This document shows positions 1 through 5,024 of a DNA stretch of 5,024 nt, piece after piece. Source of the DNA: Verrucomicrobiota bacterium (GTDB lineage Bacteria; Verrucomicrobiota; Verrucomicrobiia; Chthoniobacterales; UBA10450); the NCBI GenBank assembly GCA_003217835.1, contig QHMQ01000209.1, positions 1 to 5,024 on the forward strand, in the 5' to 3' direction. The position numbers and the translations under genes were made by a program. The notes under the pieces are model-generated. The model had not been told where the DNA came from and did not search any database. It saw only the letters and a list, made by a program, of their open reading frames with translations. Position 1 is the stretch's first letter. Every line of letters begins with the position of its first letter.

Positions 1-276
1 CCGAGCGACACCGTGTTCCAAGCTCGCGTAGCCCTGCAGCCCGGCGATCCGCTTCCTCCTACCGAGGATTTGGTGATGTCGCGAATTTTATGGCTCGACG
101 GTTTAGACGAGCACAACGCCAATACGCGCGACCGTTTCATCTATATCCACGGGACAAAACATGAGGACAAAATCGGCATCCCAGACAGCCACGGCTGTGT
201 GCGGATGCGAAATACTGATGTCGCAGAGTTATTTACGCTCGTCGATGAGGGAACACACGTAATAATAGAGGAATAA
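1..276 (+). CDS. L,D-transpeptidase (YkuD domain), C-terminal part, cut by left edge
   Basis: The frame is open from base 1 and ends at TAA 274-276, so the N-terminus lies outside the window and the GTG at 13 need not be the start. The 91 visible residues carry the YkuD catalytic signature: a YIHG histidine (codons near 142-153), then SHGCVRMRN with the catalytic Cys codon at 196-198. The protein then ends in the usual short beta-strand tail (GTHVIIEE). Enzymes of this family act in the periplasm. They form 3-3 peptidoglycan cross-links or attach the C-terminal lysine of a lipoprotein to diaminopimelate. The stretch RILWLDGLDEHN resembles the compact ErfK/YbiS/YcfS-like group (from memory). 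A small lipoprotein gene starts 104 nt downstream, and a decayed copy of this tail lies at 530-759. The family call is secure. Which of the two reactions it performs cannot be read from this fragment. Confidence 0.9.
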   Translation, partial: PSDTVFQARVALQPGDPLPPTEDLVMSRILWLDGLDEHNANTRDRFIYIHGTKHEDKIGIPDSHGCVRMRNTDVAELFTLVDEGTHVIIEE

Positions 277-315
277 CGTTCGCAGCTCAGACACGCGGAA
301 AATGGAGAAAAAGCG

Positions 316-344
316 TTGCGCCCGCGAACTTCCCCGCCTAGAAC
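316..344 (+). promoter_or_regulatory. Candidate sigma70-type promoter of lipoprotein gene A
   Basis: TTGCGC (316-321) and TAGAAC (339-344) are 17 bp apart and match the -35 and -10 consensus at 3 of 6 and 4 of 6 positions. A start near 351 would leave a leader of about 30 nt containing the ribosome-binding site. The same two hexamers and spacing recur at 799-827 in the duplicate, and they overlap the longest identical block between the two units. Sequence match alone is weak; the conservation is the better argument. Confidence 0.4.
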
Positions 345-363
345 ATGACAGCAACCTGCTCGG

Positions 364-371
364 AAAGGAGG
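364..371 (+). promoter_or_regulatory. Ribosome-binding site of lipoprotein gene A
   Basis: AAAGGAGG is a near-perfect Shine-Dalgarno sequence. It lies 9 nt before GTG 381 but 18 nt before the in-frame ATG 390, so it selects the GTG start. The identical element with identical spacing is found at 847-854. Confidence 0.85.
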
Positions 372-380
372 CGAGATAGA

Positions 381-503
381 GTGAAATTTATGAAAACGAT
401 CATGATTGTGGCCTTATTGGCCACGGCTTTGGGTCTGGGGGCTTGTGCTCAACACAAGGAGGCAGTGACCACCAGTGCTGGCACGACCGGTTACGCGAAA
501 TAG
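381..503 (+). CDS. Small lipoprotein A, 40 aa, C-terminal Tyr-Ala-Lys
   Basis: The gene is read from GTG 381 to TAG 501-503. The product has a short basic start (MKFMK), a hydrophobic stretch at residues 7-20 and the lipobox LGAC with Cys22. Signal peptidase II cleavage would leave a lipidated peptide of only 19 residues: CAQHKEAV, a Thr/Ser/Gly-rich linker, and the end GYAK. Alanine after the cysteine is compatible with outer-membrane sorting by the E. coli rule. I recognise no named family. The terminal Y-x-K resembles Braun's lipoprotein (Lpp, ending YRK), whose last lysine is joined to peptidoglycan by L,D-transpeptidases, and such an enzyme is the gene just upstream. A tethering role is therefore inferred, not shown. 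Entericidin-like toxin/antidote lipoproteins were considered, but nothing beyond size and lipobox agrees. The gene sits in a tandem duplicate with lipoprotein B. Confidence 0.8.
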   Translation: MKFMKTIMIVALLATALGLGACAQHKEAVTTSAGTTGYAK

Positions 504-529
504 ATCGGGCGGCTGAGTTTATTGTCGGC

Positions 530-759
530 CGATCCGCTTCCTCCAACGGAGGCTTTGGTCATATCGCGGATCTTATGCTCGATGGTTTGGACGAGCACAA
601 CACCAGTACGCGCGACCGCTTCACTTACATTCATGCCAAAAACACGAATACAAAATCGGTACCGGAGACAGCCACGGCTGTGCGCGGATGCGAGACGCTG
701 ACCTCGCGGAGTTATTTATGCTTATCGACAAGATTACACACGTAATAATGGAGGAATAA
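530..759 (+). pseudogene. Decayed duplicate of the L,D-transpeptidase C-terminus
   Basis: Reading with two frame changes recovers the same protein as 45-276: DPLPPTEALVISRIL, then LDGLDEHNTSTRDRFTYIH, then GDSHGCARMRDADLAELF and a final HVIMEE before TAA 757-759. A lost G near 577 and a second lost base between about 634 and 643 break the frame, so no single reading frame covers it. The catalytic cysteine codon survives (679-681), but SHGCVRM has become SHGCARM. No start codon or ribosome-binding site precedes it, and it lacks the N-terminal half of the domain. It is a relic of the tandem duplication and is not expected to give a working enzyme. An overlapping 100-residue open frame (443-745) is a by-product of these frame changes. 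Confidence 0.88.
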
Positions 760-798
760 CGTTTGCATCTCAGACACCCGAAAAAATGGAAAAAAGCG

Positions 799-827
799 TT
801 GCGCCCGCGAACTTCCCCACCTAGAAC
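799..827 (+). promoter_or_regulatory. Candidate sigma70-type promoter of lipoprotein gene B
   Basis: TTGCGC (799-804) and TAGAAC (822-827) are again 17 bp apart, exactly 483 bp after the pair in unit 1. The bases just after the -10 hexamer differ between the units, while the hexamers themselves do not. The transcript would end at the terminator at 1021-1053, giving an RNA of about 220 nt. Confidence 0.4.
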
Positions 828-846
828 AGTGCAGCAACCTGCTGGG

Positions 847-854
847 AAAGGAGG
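847..854 (+). promoter_or_regulatory. Ribosome-binding site of lipoprotein gene B
   Basis: AAAGGAGG lies 9 nt before GTG 864, the same sequence and spacing as in unit 1. The ATG seen in copy A at codon 4 is GTA here, so GTG 864 is the only well-placed start. This supports the GTG start for both genes. Confidence 0.85.
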
Positions 855-863
855 CGAGATAGA

Positions 864-980
864 GTGAAATTTGTAAAAATGATCATGATTGTGGCCTTAC
901 TGGTCACTGCTTTGGGACTAGGTGCTTGTGCGCAACACAAGGAAGTAGTGGCCCCAGCTCCGACCACATACGGGAAATAG
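864..980 (+). CDS. Small lipoprotein B, 38 aa, C-terminal Tyr-Gly-Lys
   Basis: The gene is read from GTG 864 to TAG 978-980. It is a paralogue of lipoprotein A from the tandem duplication. The signal peptide and lipobox are nearly unchanged (LGAC, Cys22; substitutions at residues 4, 6 and 14). The mature part has 17 residues: CAQHKEVV, a Pro/Ala/Thr linker (APAPTT) and the end YGK. Relative to A it is two codons shorter, and that gap is in frame, while the neighbouring transpeptidase copy of the same age has lost its frame. This contrast suggests selection on the lipoprotein. The conserved pieces are the signal/lipobox, CAQHKE and the terminal Tyr-X-Lys; the linker varies. By analogy with Lpp it could be tethered to peptidoglycan through the last lysine (inference). 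A strong terminator follows 40 nt downstream. Confidence 0.8.
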   Translation: MKFVKMIMIVALLVTALGLGACAQHKEVVAPAPTTYGK

Positions 981-1020
981 ATTCGGCGCCAAGCTTGCTG
1001 TCTGCGGTCAATTTTGCGCA

Positions 1021-1053
1021 AAGAGGCCAGGTCGTTTTCGACCTGGCCTTTTT
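1021..1053 (+). terminator. Rho-independent terminator after lipoprotein B
   Basis: AGGCCAGGTCG (1024-1034) pairs perfectly with CGACCTGGCCT (1039-1049) around a TTTT loop. The stem is followed by a T run (1049-1053), and the flanking A residues at 1020-1022 can extend it. It closes the envelope cluster and separates it from hutH. No equivalent follows lipoprotein A, whose transcripts would run on into unit 2. Confidence 0.93.
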
Positions 1054-1055
1054 CC

Positions 1056-1387
1056 TTGGTTTTGTGTCATGTCGAGTCCTGCCGATGCGAGAAGGAACCC
1101 CCTCAATCTCTCGCTGTCTGGCTAAAGCAGTAGCCCAGGGCTCTGTGGCCGTCGGGCGGAAAGAGAGGGCGCGGCCATTCGTGTCTGGCCGGCCATAGAC
1201 CGCAGGCTACAAGTTCGGCTACAGCTTATGGATTCCGAGTAAGAGATTTCTCCACTCCGAATCACACAACAGTTTCGCGTGCTGCCATTGCGTTGGACCC
1301 GTACGGGCTGTGCCGCTACAAGCTGTGGCAGTTAATTCCGCTCTTTAGCTTTCTTCCCTTTCGTTGAGTTCTAATTAAGGTGTACGA
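1056..1387. other. Non-coding stretch upstream of hutH
   Basis: I find no gene, tRNA or recognisable protein relic here on either strand. The open frame 926-1198 starts inside lipoprotein B and has no family character. The stretch contains the hairpin at 1231-1263, a perfect 10-bp palindrome TGGCCGGCCA (1186-1195), and GGCTACA repeated at 1205-1211 and 1217-1223 (12 bp apart), with CTACAAG at 1207-1213 again at 1316-1322. It must hold the hut operon promoter, but no convincing -35/-10 pair is visible. TTGGAC (1293-1298) followed by TACAAG (1317-1322) at 18 bp is the best I can offer, and it is weak. Confidence 0.6.
1231..1263 (+). promoter_or_regulatory. Imperfect hairpin / dyad upstream of hutH
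   Basis: GATTCCGAGT (1231-1240) pairs with ACTCCGAATC (1254-1263) except for one C-C mismatch. The inner bases GAG (1243-1245) and CTC (1250-1252) can pair further around an ATTT loop. No T run follows, so it is not an ordinary terminator. It could be an operator dyad or a structured leader element. I do not recognise it as a known HutC or HutP target. Confidence 0.35.
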
Positions 1388-2869
1388 ATGGAGTTGCACG
1401 GCCAAAAGTTGACGCTTGCCGAGATTGCCACGGTGGCGCTCGGAAATGTGGCCGTTGAAGTCTCCCAATCTGCGCGTCCGCGTGTTCTTGCTTCGCGTAA
1501 GGTGATCGAAAAGATCATAGCGCGCGACGCAGTCGTTTACGGTGTCAGTACGGGCTTTGGCAAATTATCAGATGTTCGCATTCCCCGCGGCGAGTTGGGA
1601 CAGCTCCAGCTTAACCTTGTTCGCAGTCACGCTTGTGGAATTGGCAATCCCCTTTCAGAACCCGAGGTGCGCGCGATGATGTTACTGCGCGCGAATGTGC
1701 TTGCCCTCGGCTTCAGCGGAATCCGCCTCGAAATCATCGAGTGCCCGGTGATTCCAGAAAAGGGTTCGGTCGGGGCCAGCGGCGATCTCGCACCGCTTGC
1801 TCATCTCGCTTTGAGTCTAATCGGCGAAGGTGAGGCGTTTTTTGAAGGCGAACGAGTAGAAAGCCGCGAAGCTCTTCGTCGTGCCGAGCTCGAGCCTCAG
1901 CGTCTCGAAGCAAAAGAAGGACTAGCGCTGCTCAATGGTACTCAGGCGATGCACGCGGTGGGCGGGCTCGCGCTTCTTCGCGCCAACCGGCTCGCCCGCG
2001 TCGCGGACGTTTCCGGCGCGATGAGCCTCGAAGCGCTCAAGGGCACTCCGGCCGCTTTTGATTTGCGTTTGCAAGACGCCAGACCGCATCCCGGCCAGAA
2101 AGCCGTGGCCAAACATCTTTTGTCCATTTTGGAAGGTAGCGAAATTCGACGATCGCATCTTAAGAACGATCCCCGTATCCAGGACGCCTACAGTCTGCGC
2201 TGCATGCCACAGGTGCACGGTGCGGTTCGTGGGGCACTCTCACACTGTGAGGATGTGCTCCTGGTTGAATCGGGTTCGGCGACGGATAATCCACTCGTCT
2301 TTTCCGAAAGCGGTGATGTCATTTCAGGCGGCAATTTCCATGGCGCACCGCTCGCCCTCACGCTCGATTATGCCGCGATCGCGCTCACTGACCTCATGAG
2401 CATTAGTGAGCGCCGGATCGAGCGCCTGGTCAATCCAGACATGAATGAAGGTCTTCCTGCGTTTCTTGCCCGGCAACCAGGCATGCAATCGGGCTTCATG
2501 ATCGCGCATGTTGCTGCGGCTGCCTTGCTCAATGAAGCGAAAGTGCTCGCCCATCCATCGAGCATCGATAATGTGCCTACCTCTGGCGGAAAAGAAGATC
2601 ATGTTTCGATGGGAATGACAGGCGCATTGAAATTCCGCGCCATTGTCGGGCTTGCGGAGAATTTGCTGGCAATCGAATTGCTGGCGGGCGCCGAAGCGTT
2701 GGAACACCGGCGCCCACTCAAAGCCGGTGTTGGCGTGGAGCGCGCTTTCACCGCCCTCAGGAAAATCGCGCAGCCCCTCACAGAGGATCGTTCGCTCTCC
2801 GGCGACATTGCGCGGGTTGCTGAAGCGATTCGCTGGGGGGACTTCGATGGCGGCGACAAAGAATCATGA
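1388..2869 (+). CDS. hutH: Histidine ammonia-lyase with about 10 residues missing before the MIO loop
   Basis: HutH deaminates L-histidine to urocanate and ammonia in the cytoplasm, the first step of histidine breakdown. The 493-residue product has the family landmarks: YGVSTGFG (Tyr51), RSHACGIG (His81), GSVGASGD with Ala130-Ser131-Gly132 that cyclise to the MIO cofactor, LLNGTQ (Asn183), DAYSLRC (Tyr268, Arg271), GGNFHG (Phe317) and KEDHVSM (Glu403). AAGGTG at 1377-1382 supports the ATG at 1388. Against Pseudomonas putida HutH (510 aa, from memory) the landmarks run 2 residues short at Tyr53 and His83 but 12 short at the MIO serine. About 10 residues are therefore missing between Glu118 and Pro120: the segment containing the Leu-Asn pair that normally leads into PVIPEKG. 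The gap is in frame and activity is doubtful. The TGA overlaps the hutU start (ATGA, 2866-2869), indicating translational coupling. Confidence 0.95.
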   Translation: MELHGQKLTLAEIATVALGNVAVEVSQSARPRVLASRKVIEKIIARDAVVYGVSTGFGKLSDVRIPRGELGQLQLNLVRSHACGIGNPLSEPEVRAMMLLRANVLALGFSGIRLEIIECPVIPEKGSVGASGDLAPLAHLALSLIGEGEAFFEGERVESREALRRAELEPQRLEAKEGLALLNGTQAMHAVGGLALLRANRLARVADVSGAMSLEALKGTPAAFDLRLQDARPHPGQKAVAKHLLSILEGSEIRRSHLKNDPRIQDAYSLRCMPQVHGAVRGALSHCEDVLLVESGSATDNPLVFSESGDVISGGNFHGAPLALTLDYAAIALTDLMSISERRIERLVNPDMNEGLPAFLARQPGMQSGFMIAHVAAAALLNEAKVLAHPSSIDNVPTSGGKEDHVSMGMTGALKFRAIVGLAENLLAIELLAGAEALEHRRPLKAGVGVERAFTALRKIAQPLTEDRSLSGDIARVAEAIRWGDFDGGDKES

Positions 2870-3663
2870 GCGGTAAACGAATCATCCACGCGCCCCGTGG
2901 CAACGATCGGAGTTGCAAAGGCTGGCATCAGGAAGCGGCCATGCGGATGCTCATGAACAACCTCGATCCGGACGTGGCCGAGGATCCCGACCGACTCGTT
3001 GTTTATGGCGGGACAGGGCGCGCGGCGAGAAGCTGGGAAGCTTTCGATGTGATCATCCGCTCCCTGCGCGAACTCGAAAATGACGAGACGTTGCTCGTGC
3101 AATCGGGAAAACCAGTGGGAAAATTTCGCACACATGACGAAGCGCCACGTGTTCTGATCGCAAATTCCAATCTCGTGGGTCACTGGTCGAACTACACGGA
3201 ATTCAATCGGCTCGAACGCCTGGGTCTCACGATGTACGGACAAATGACCGCTGGCTCGTGGATTTATATCGGCAGTCAGGGGATCGTTCAGGGAACATTC
3301 GAAACGTTCGCCGCGGCTGGCCGCAAGCATTTCGGCGGATCACTGGAAGGAAAATTTGTTCTGACCGGCGGGCTGGGTGGCATGGGCGGTGCACAACCGC
3401 TCGCCGCTACAATGAATGGCGCACTATTTCTGGGCGTTGAAGTCGATCCTGCGCGAATCGAGAAAAGATTGAAGAGTGGCTATTGCGACAAGATCGCCTG
3501 GTCGCTCGATGAAGCACTCGAACTGATTGAGAACGCGCGCAAGGACCGACAGTCAATTTCAGTGGGACTGGTTGGGAACTGCGCCGACGTGCTACCGGAA
3601 GTCGTTAAGCGCGGCGTGGTTCCGGATGTCCTCACGGATCAAACCAGCGCGCAATCGCTTTGA
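2866..3663 (+). pseudogene. hutU: Urocanate hydratase, N-terminal piece of frameshifted hutU
   Basis: Urocanase adds water to urocanate to give imidazolonepropionate, using tightly bound NAD+. This piece (265 aa) covers roughly the first half of a normally 550-560 aa enzyme: HAPRGN near the start, VVYGGTGRAAR (Tyr47-Gly48), YGQMTAGSWIYIGSQG (121-139), the NAD-binding GGLGGMGGAQP (168-178) and TDQTSA (257-262). After TSA the family continues HDPLNGYLP; here the frame reads Gln-Ser-Leu and stops at TGA 3661-3663. The rest of the protein resumes in another frame from 3660. Compared with P. putida HutU (from memory) about 19 codons are replaced by 8 bases, a loss of about 49 nt. It removes the NAD-contacting His267 and Tyr273-Leu274 (P. 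putida numbering). The start codon overlaps the hutH stop. Neither piece alone should be active. Confidence 0.88.
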
Positions 3664-4484
3664 GGGAAAAAAATCCCGAGGAGTACATCGACAAGTCGAT
3701 GCATTCGATGGCTGTTCACGTCGCAGCCATGCTCGCCTTGCAAAAGAAGGGCGCGGTCACGTTCGATTACGGGAACAACATTCGCGCTCAGGCGAAAAAG
3801 GCCGGCGTCGAGAACTCATTCGATATTCCCGGCTTCGTTCCTGAATACATTCGCCCGCTTTTCTGCGAAGGCAGGGGGCCATTTCGTTGGGTTGCATTGA
3901 GTGGTGATCCCGAAGATATCGCGCGGACCGATCGGCTTGCGCTCGAATTATTTCCCGAAAATCAAACTCTGGCCCGCTGGATGAAGCTCGCGAAAGAGCG
4001 GATTCAATTTCAAGGATTGCCCGCGCGCATTTGCTGGCTCGGCTATGGAGAGCGCGCCGAATTCGGCGTGGCGATGAATGAGCTGGTGAAACGTGGCGAA
4101 ATCAAAGCGCCGATTGTCATCGGACGCGACCACCTTGATACCGGTTCGGTCGCGTCGCCCAATCGCGAAACGGAAGGAATGCTCGACGGCAGCGACGCGA
4201 TCGCCGACTGGGCATTGCTCAACGCACTGATCAACACGGCCGCTGGCGCATCCTGGGTGTCGGTCCACAACGGCGGCGGTGTGGGAATTGGCTATTCGCA
4301 GCACGCCGGCATGGTCGTTGTCGCCGATGGCAGCGAAAACTCCAAACACCGGCTTGAGCGCGTTCTAACAAGCGACCCAGGGATGGGAATTCTGCGGCAC
4401 GCAGATGCCGGTTATTCACGGGCGATCGAATTTGCCGCTGAGCGTAAAATTGACATCCCGATGGAGCCGCGAGCACGAGATTAA
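3660..4484 (+). pseudogene. hutU: Urocanate hydratase, C-terminal piece of frameshifted hutU
   Basis: This frame continues urocanase from LREKNPEEY to TAA 4482-4484. It contains FDYGNN (Tyr37 of the piece), PGFVPEYIRPLFC, the PROSITE urocanase signature FQGLPARICWLG with the active-site cysteine (equivalent of Cys410; codon 4032-4034), IGRDHLDTGSVASPNRETEG, the glycine-rich HNGGGVGIGYSQH and RHADAGY near the end. Everything after the lesion looks undamaged. TTG 3660 overlaps the TGA that ends the N-terminal piece, and ATG 3699 is the next possible start. Neither has a visible ribosome-binding site, so independent translation is doubtful. The two pieces plus the missing loop add up to about the usual family length, which supports one ancestral gene split by a deletion. 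ftcD follows after 30 nt. Confidence 0.88.
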
Positions 4485-4514
4485 GAGAAAAGATACAAAC
4501 TGCCGGCGGACATT

Positions 4515-5024
4515 ATGCAAAAACTCATCGAATGCGTGCCTAATTTTTCTGAAGGCCGGGACTTGGATCTCATTCGACAGATTACCGGCGCAATTGAATC
4601 GGTGGATGGCGTTGCTCTGCTCGATGTCGATCCCGGAGCAACGACCAACCGGACGGTTGTGACCTTTGTCGGCAGTCCTGAAGGCGCGGTGGAAGCCGCC
4701 TTCCGCGCCATCCAGAAGGCAGCGGAACTCATTGACATGCGGAAACACAAAGGGGCACATCCCCGCATGGGTGCGACCGATGTTTGCCCATTTGTTCCGG
4801 TCAGTAATGTCAGTTGGGAGGAAGCAATTGCCTGCGCGCAGGAGCTGGCAAAGCGCGTTGGCGACGAATTGAATATCCCAGTCTATCTGTATGAAAGAGC
4901 GGCGAAAGATAAGTCCCGTTCAAATCTCTCGGTTATTCGCACGGGAGAATACGAAGGCTTCTTCGAGAAAATAAAACAACCCGAGTGGAAGCCGGATTTC
5001 GGGCCTGCCGTCTTCAACGAAAAA
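4515..5024 (+). CDS. ftcD: Glutamate formimidoyltransferase, N-terminal part, cut by right edge
   Basis: The frame opens at ATG 4515 and stays open for 170 codons to the window end. FtcD moves the formimino group of N-formimino-L-glutamate, the late product of histidine breakdown, to tetrahydrofolate. Visible motifs are IECVPNFSEGRD (5-16), DVDPGATTNRTVVTFVG (37-53), HKGAHPRMGATDVCPFVPV (78-96) with His82 at the position of the catalytic histidine of the mammalian enzyme, IPVYLYERAA (121-130), and WKPDFGP (158-164). A weak GGCGGA (4505-4510) lies 4 nt before the ATG. It sits 30 nt after hutU and is probably cotranscribed with hutH. Whether a cyclodeaminase domain is fused at the C-terminus, as in vertebrates, cannot be seen. 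Its presence indicates the folate-dependent ending of the pathway in place of a HutG or HutF route. Confidence 0.93.
   Translation, partial: MQKLIECVPNFSEGRDLDLIRQITGAIESVDGVALLDVDPGATTNRTVVTFVGSPEGAVEAAFRAIQKAAELIDMRKHKGAHPRMGATDVCPFVPVSNVSWEEAIACAQELAKRVGDELNIPVYLYERAAKDKSRSNLSVIRTGEYEGFFEKIKQPEWKPDFGPAVFNEK

Larger units (their letters stand above)
45..503 (+). repeat. Tandem duplication, unit 1 (transpeptidase tail + lipoprotein)
   Basis: This unit matches 530-980 along its whole length. The shared 15-mer CGATCCGCTTCCTCC lies at 45-59 and 530-544, an offset of 485. After the transpeptidase tail the offset is 483, because unit 2 lost two single bases. The order is the same in both units: transpeptidase tail, about 104 nt of spacer, GTG-started lipoprotein. 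The spacer is nearly 90% identical by eye. Similarity fades just after each lipoprotein stop codon, so the exact right boundary is uncertain; unit 1 may extend to 529. Confidence 0.9.
530..980 (+). repeat. Tandem duplication, unit 2 (decayed tail + lipoprotein)
   Basis: This is the second copy of 45-503. It begins inside the transpeptidase reading frame, so it never held a full transpeptidase unless a longer copy was later lost. The two single-base deletions, near 577 and between about 634 and 643, account for the offset drifting from 485 to 484 to 483. From 760 to 863 and through the lipoprotein the copy stays close to unit 1, while the transpeptidase part has decayed. An inverted repeat, GATCGG (503-508) with CCGATC (529-534), straddles the junction between the units. 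Confidence 0.88.

Noticed and set aside
503..534. GATCGG/CCGATC inverted repeat after lipoprotein A as a terminator
   Set aside because: The stem is only 6 bp with a loop of about 20 nt and no T run follows. It seems to be an accident of the duplication junction.
443..745. 100-residue + strand open frame across the unit junction
   Set aside because: It starts out of frame inside lipoprotein A and runs through the decayed transpeptidase copy. Only the middle resembles YkuD (LDGLDEHN to TYIH), as expected of a relic between two frameshifts, and it ends out of frame.
1172..1195. CGGCCA/TGGCCG hairpin and TGGCCGGCCA palindrome as a terminator or attachment site
   Set aside because: The stem is short with no T run, and there is no integrase or second copy in the window. 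GC-rich sequence produces such palindromes by chance.
926..1198. 90-residue + strand open frame through the terminator
   Set aside because: It begins inside lipoprotein B in another frame, reads through the terminator hairpin, has no ribosome-binding site and shows no family motif.
1293..1322. TTGGAC and TACAAG as the hutH promoter
   Set aside because: Only 3 and 4 of 6 matches with an 18-bp spacer and no conservation to support it. Too weak to annotate as a feature.
2599..3330. 243-residue minus strand open frame opposite hutH/hutU
   Set aside because: It lies antisense to well-conserved coding sequence and shows no recognisable motif. Long antisense frames are common opposite such genes.
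3661..3663. TGA as selenocysteine in hutU
   Set aside because: Reading on in the same frame gives GKKIPRSTSTS, which is not urocanase. The family sequence resumes in a different frame.
3664..3677. Run of seven A in GGGAAAAAAATCCC as a programmed frameshift or slippage site rescuing hutU
   Set aside because: The TGA that ends the upstream frame (3661-3663) lies before the A run, so slippage there comes too late. It also could not restore the missing loop.

Overview
The window reads as bacterial chromosome with every gene on the + strand. It has two parts: a cell-envelope cluster (about 1-1055) and the start of a histidine-utilisation operon (1388 to the right edge). The organism is probably a Gram-negative, possibly of the Verrucomicrobiota. 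This rests on the lipobox-bearing small lipoproteins, the HutH/HutU/FtcD combination and remembered similarity to proteins of that phylum. It is a low-confidence inference, and Acidobacteriota would be an alternative.

Envelope part. The left edge cuts into an L,D-transpeptidase (YkuD fold) whose C-terminal 91 residues, including the catalytic SHGC motif, are present. It is followed by a 40-residue lipoprotein read from GTG. The segment from the transpeptidase tail through the lipoprotein is then repeated in tandem, about 484 bp further on. In the second copy the transpeptidase tail is a pseudogene with two 1-nt deletions. The lipoprotein (38 residues), its ribosome-binding site and a promoter-like stretch are preserved. 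A strong intrinsic terminator closes the block. Both lipoproteins end in Tyr-X-Lys, as Braun's lipoprotein does, which ends in the lysine that L,D-transpeptidases join to peptidoglycan. I therefore propose a minimal outer-membrane tethering system made of the transpeptidase and these two lipoproteins (inference).

Between the parts, about 330 bases (1056-1387) carry no gene I can support. They hold an imperfect hairpin and some short repeats upstream of hutH.

Histidine part. hutH (histidine ammonia-lyase) overlaps hutU (urocanate hydratase) by 4 nt. The formimidoyltransferase gene ftcD follows 30 nt after the hutU frame ends and runs off the right edge. The layout implies histidine to urocanate to imidazolonepropionate, with the final formimino group passed to tetrahydrofolate. 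hutI is not in the window. Two lesions stand out. hutH lacks about 10 residues just before its MIO catalytic loop, in frame. hutU lacks about 49 nt, which removes NAD-binding residues and shifts the frame, splitting it into two pieces. Either this histidine pathway is decaying, or the contig carries small assembly deletions. Read mapping would decide.
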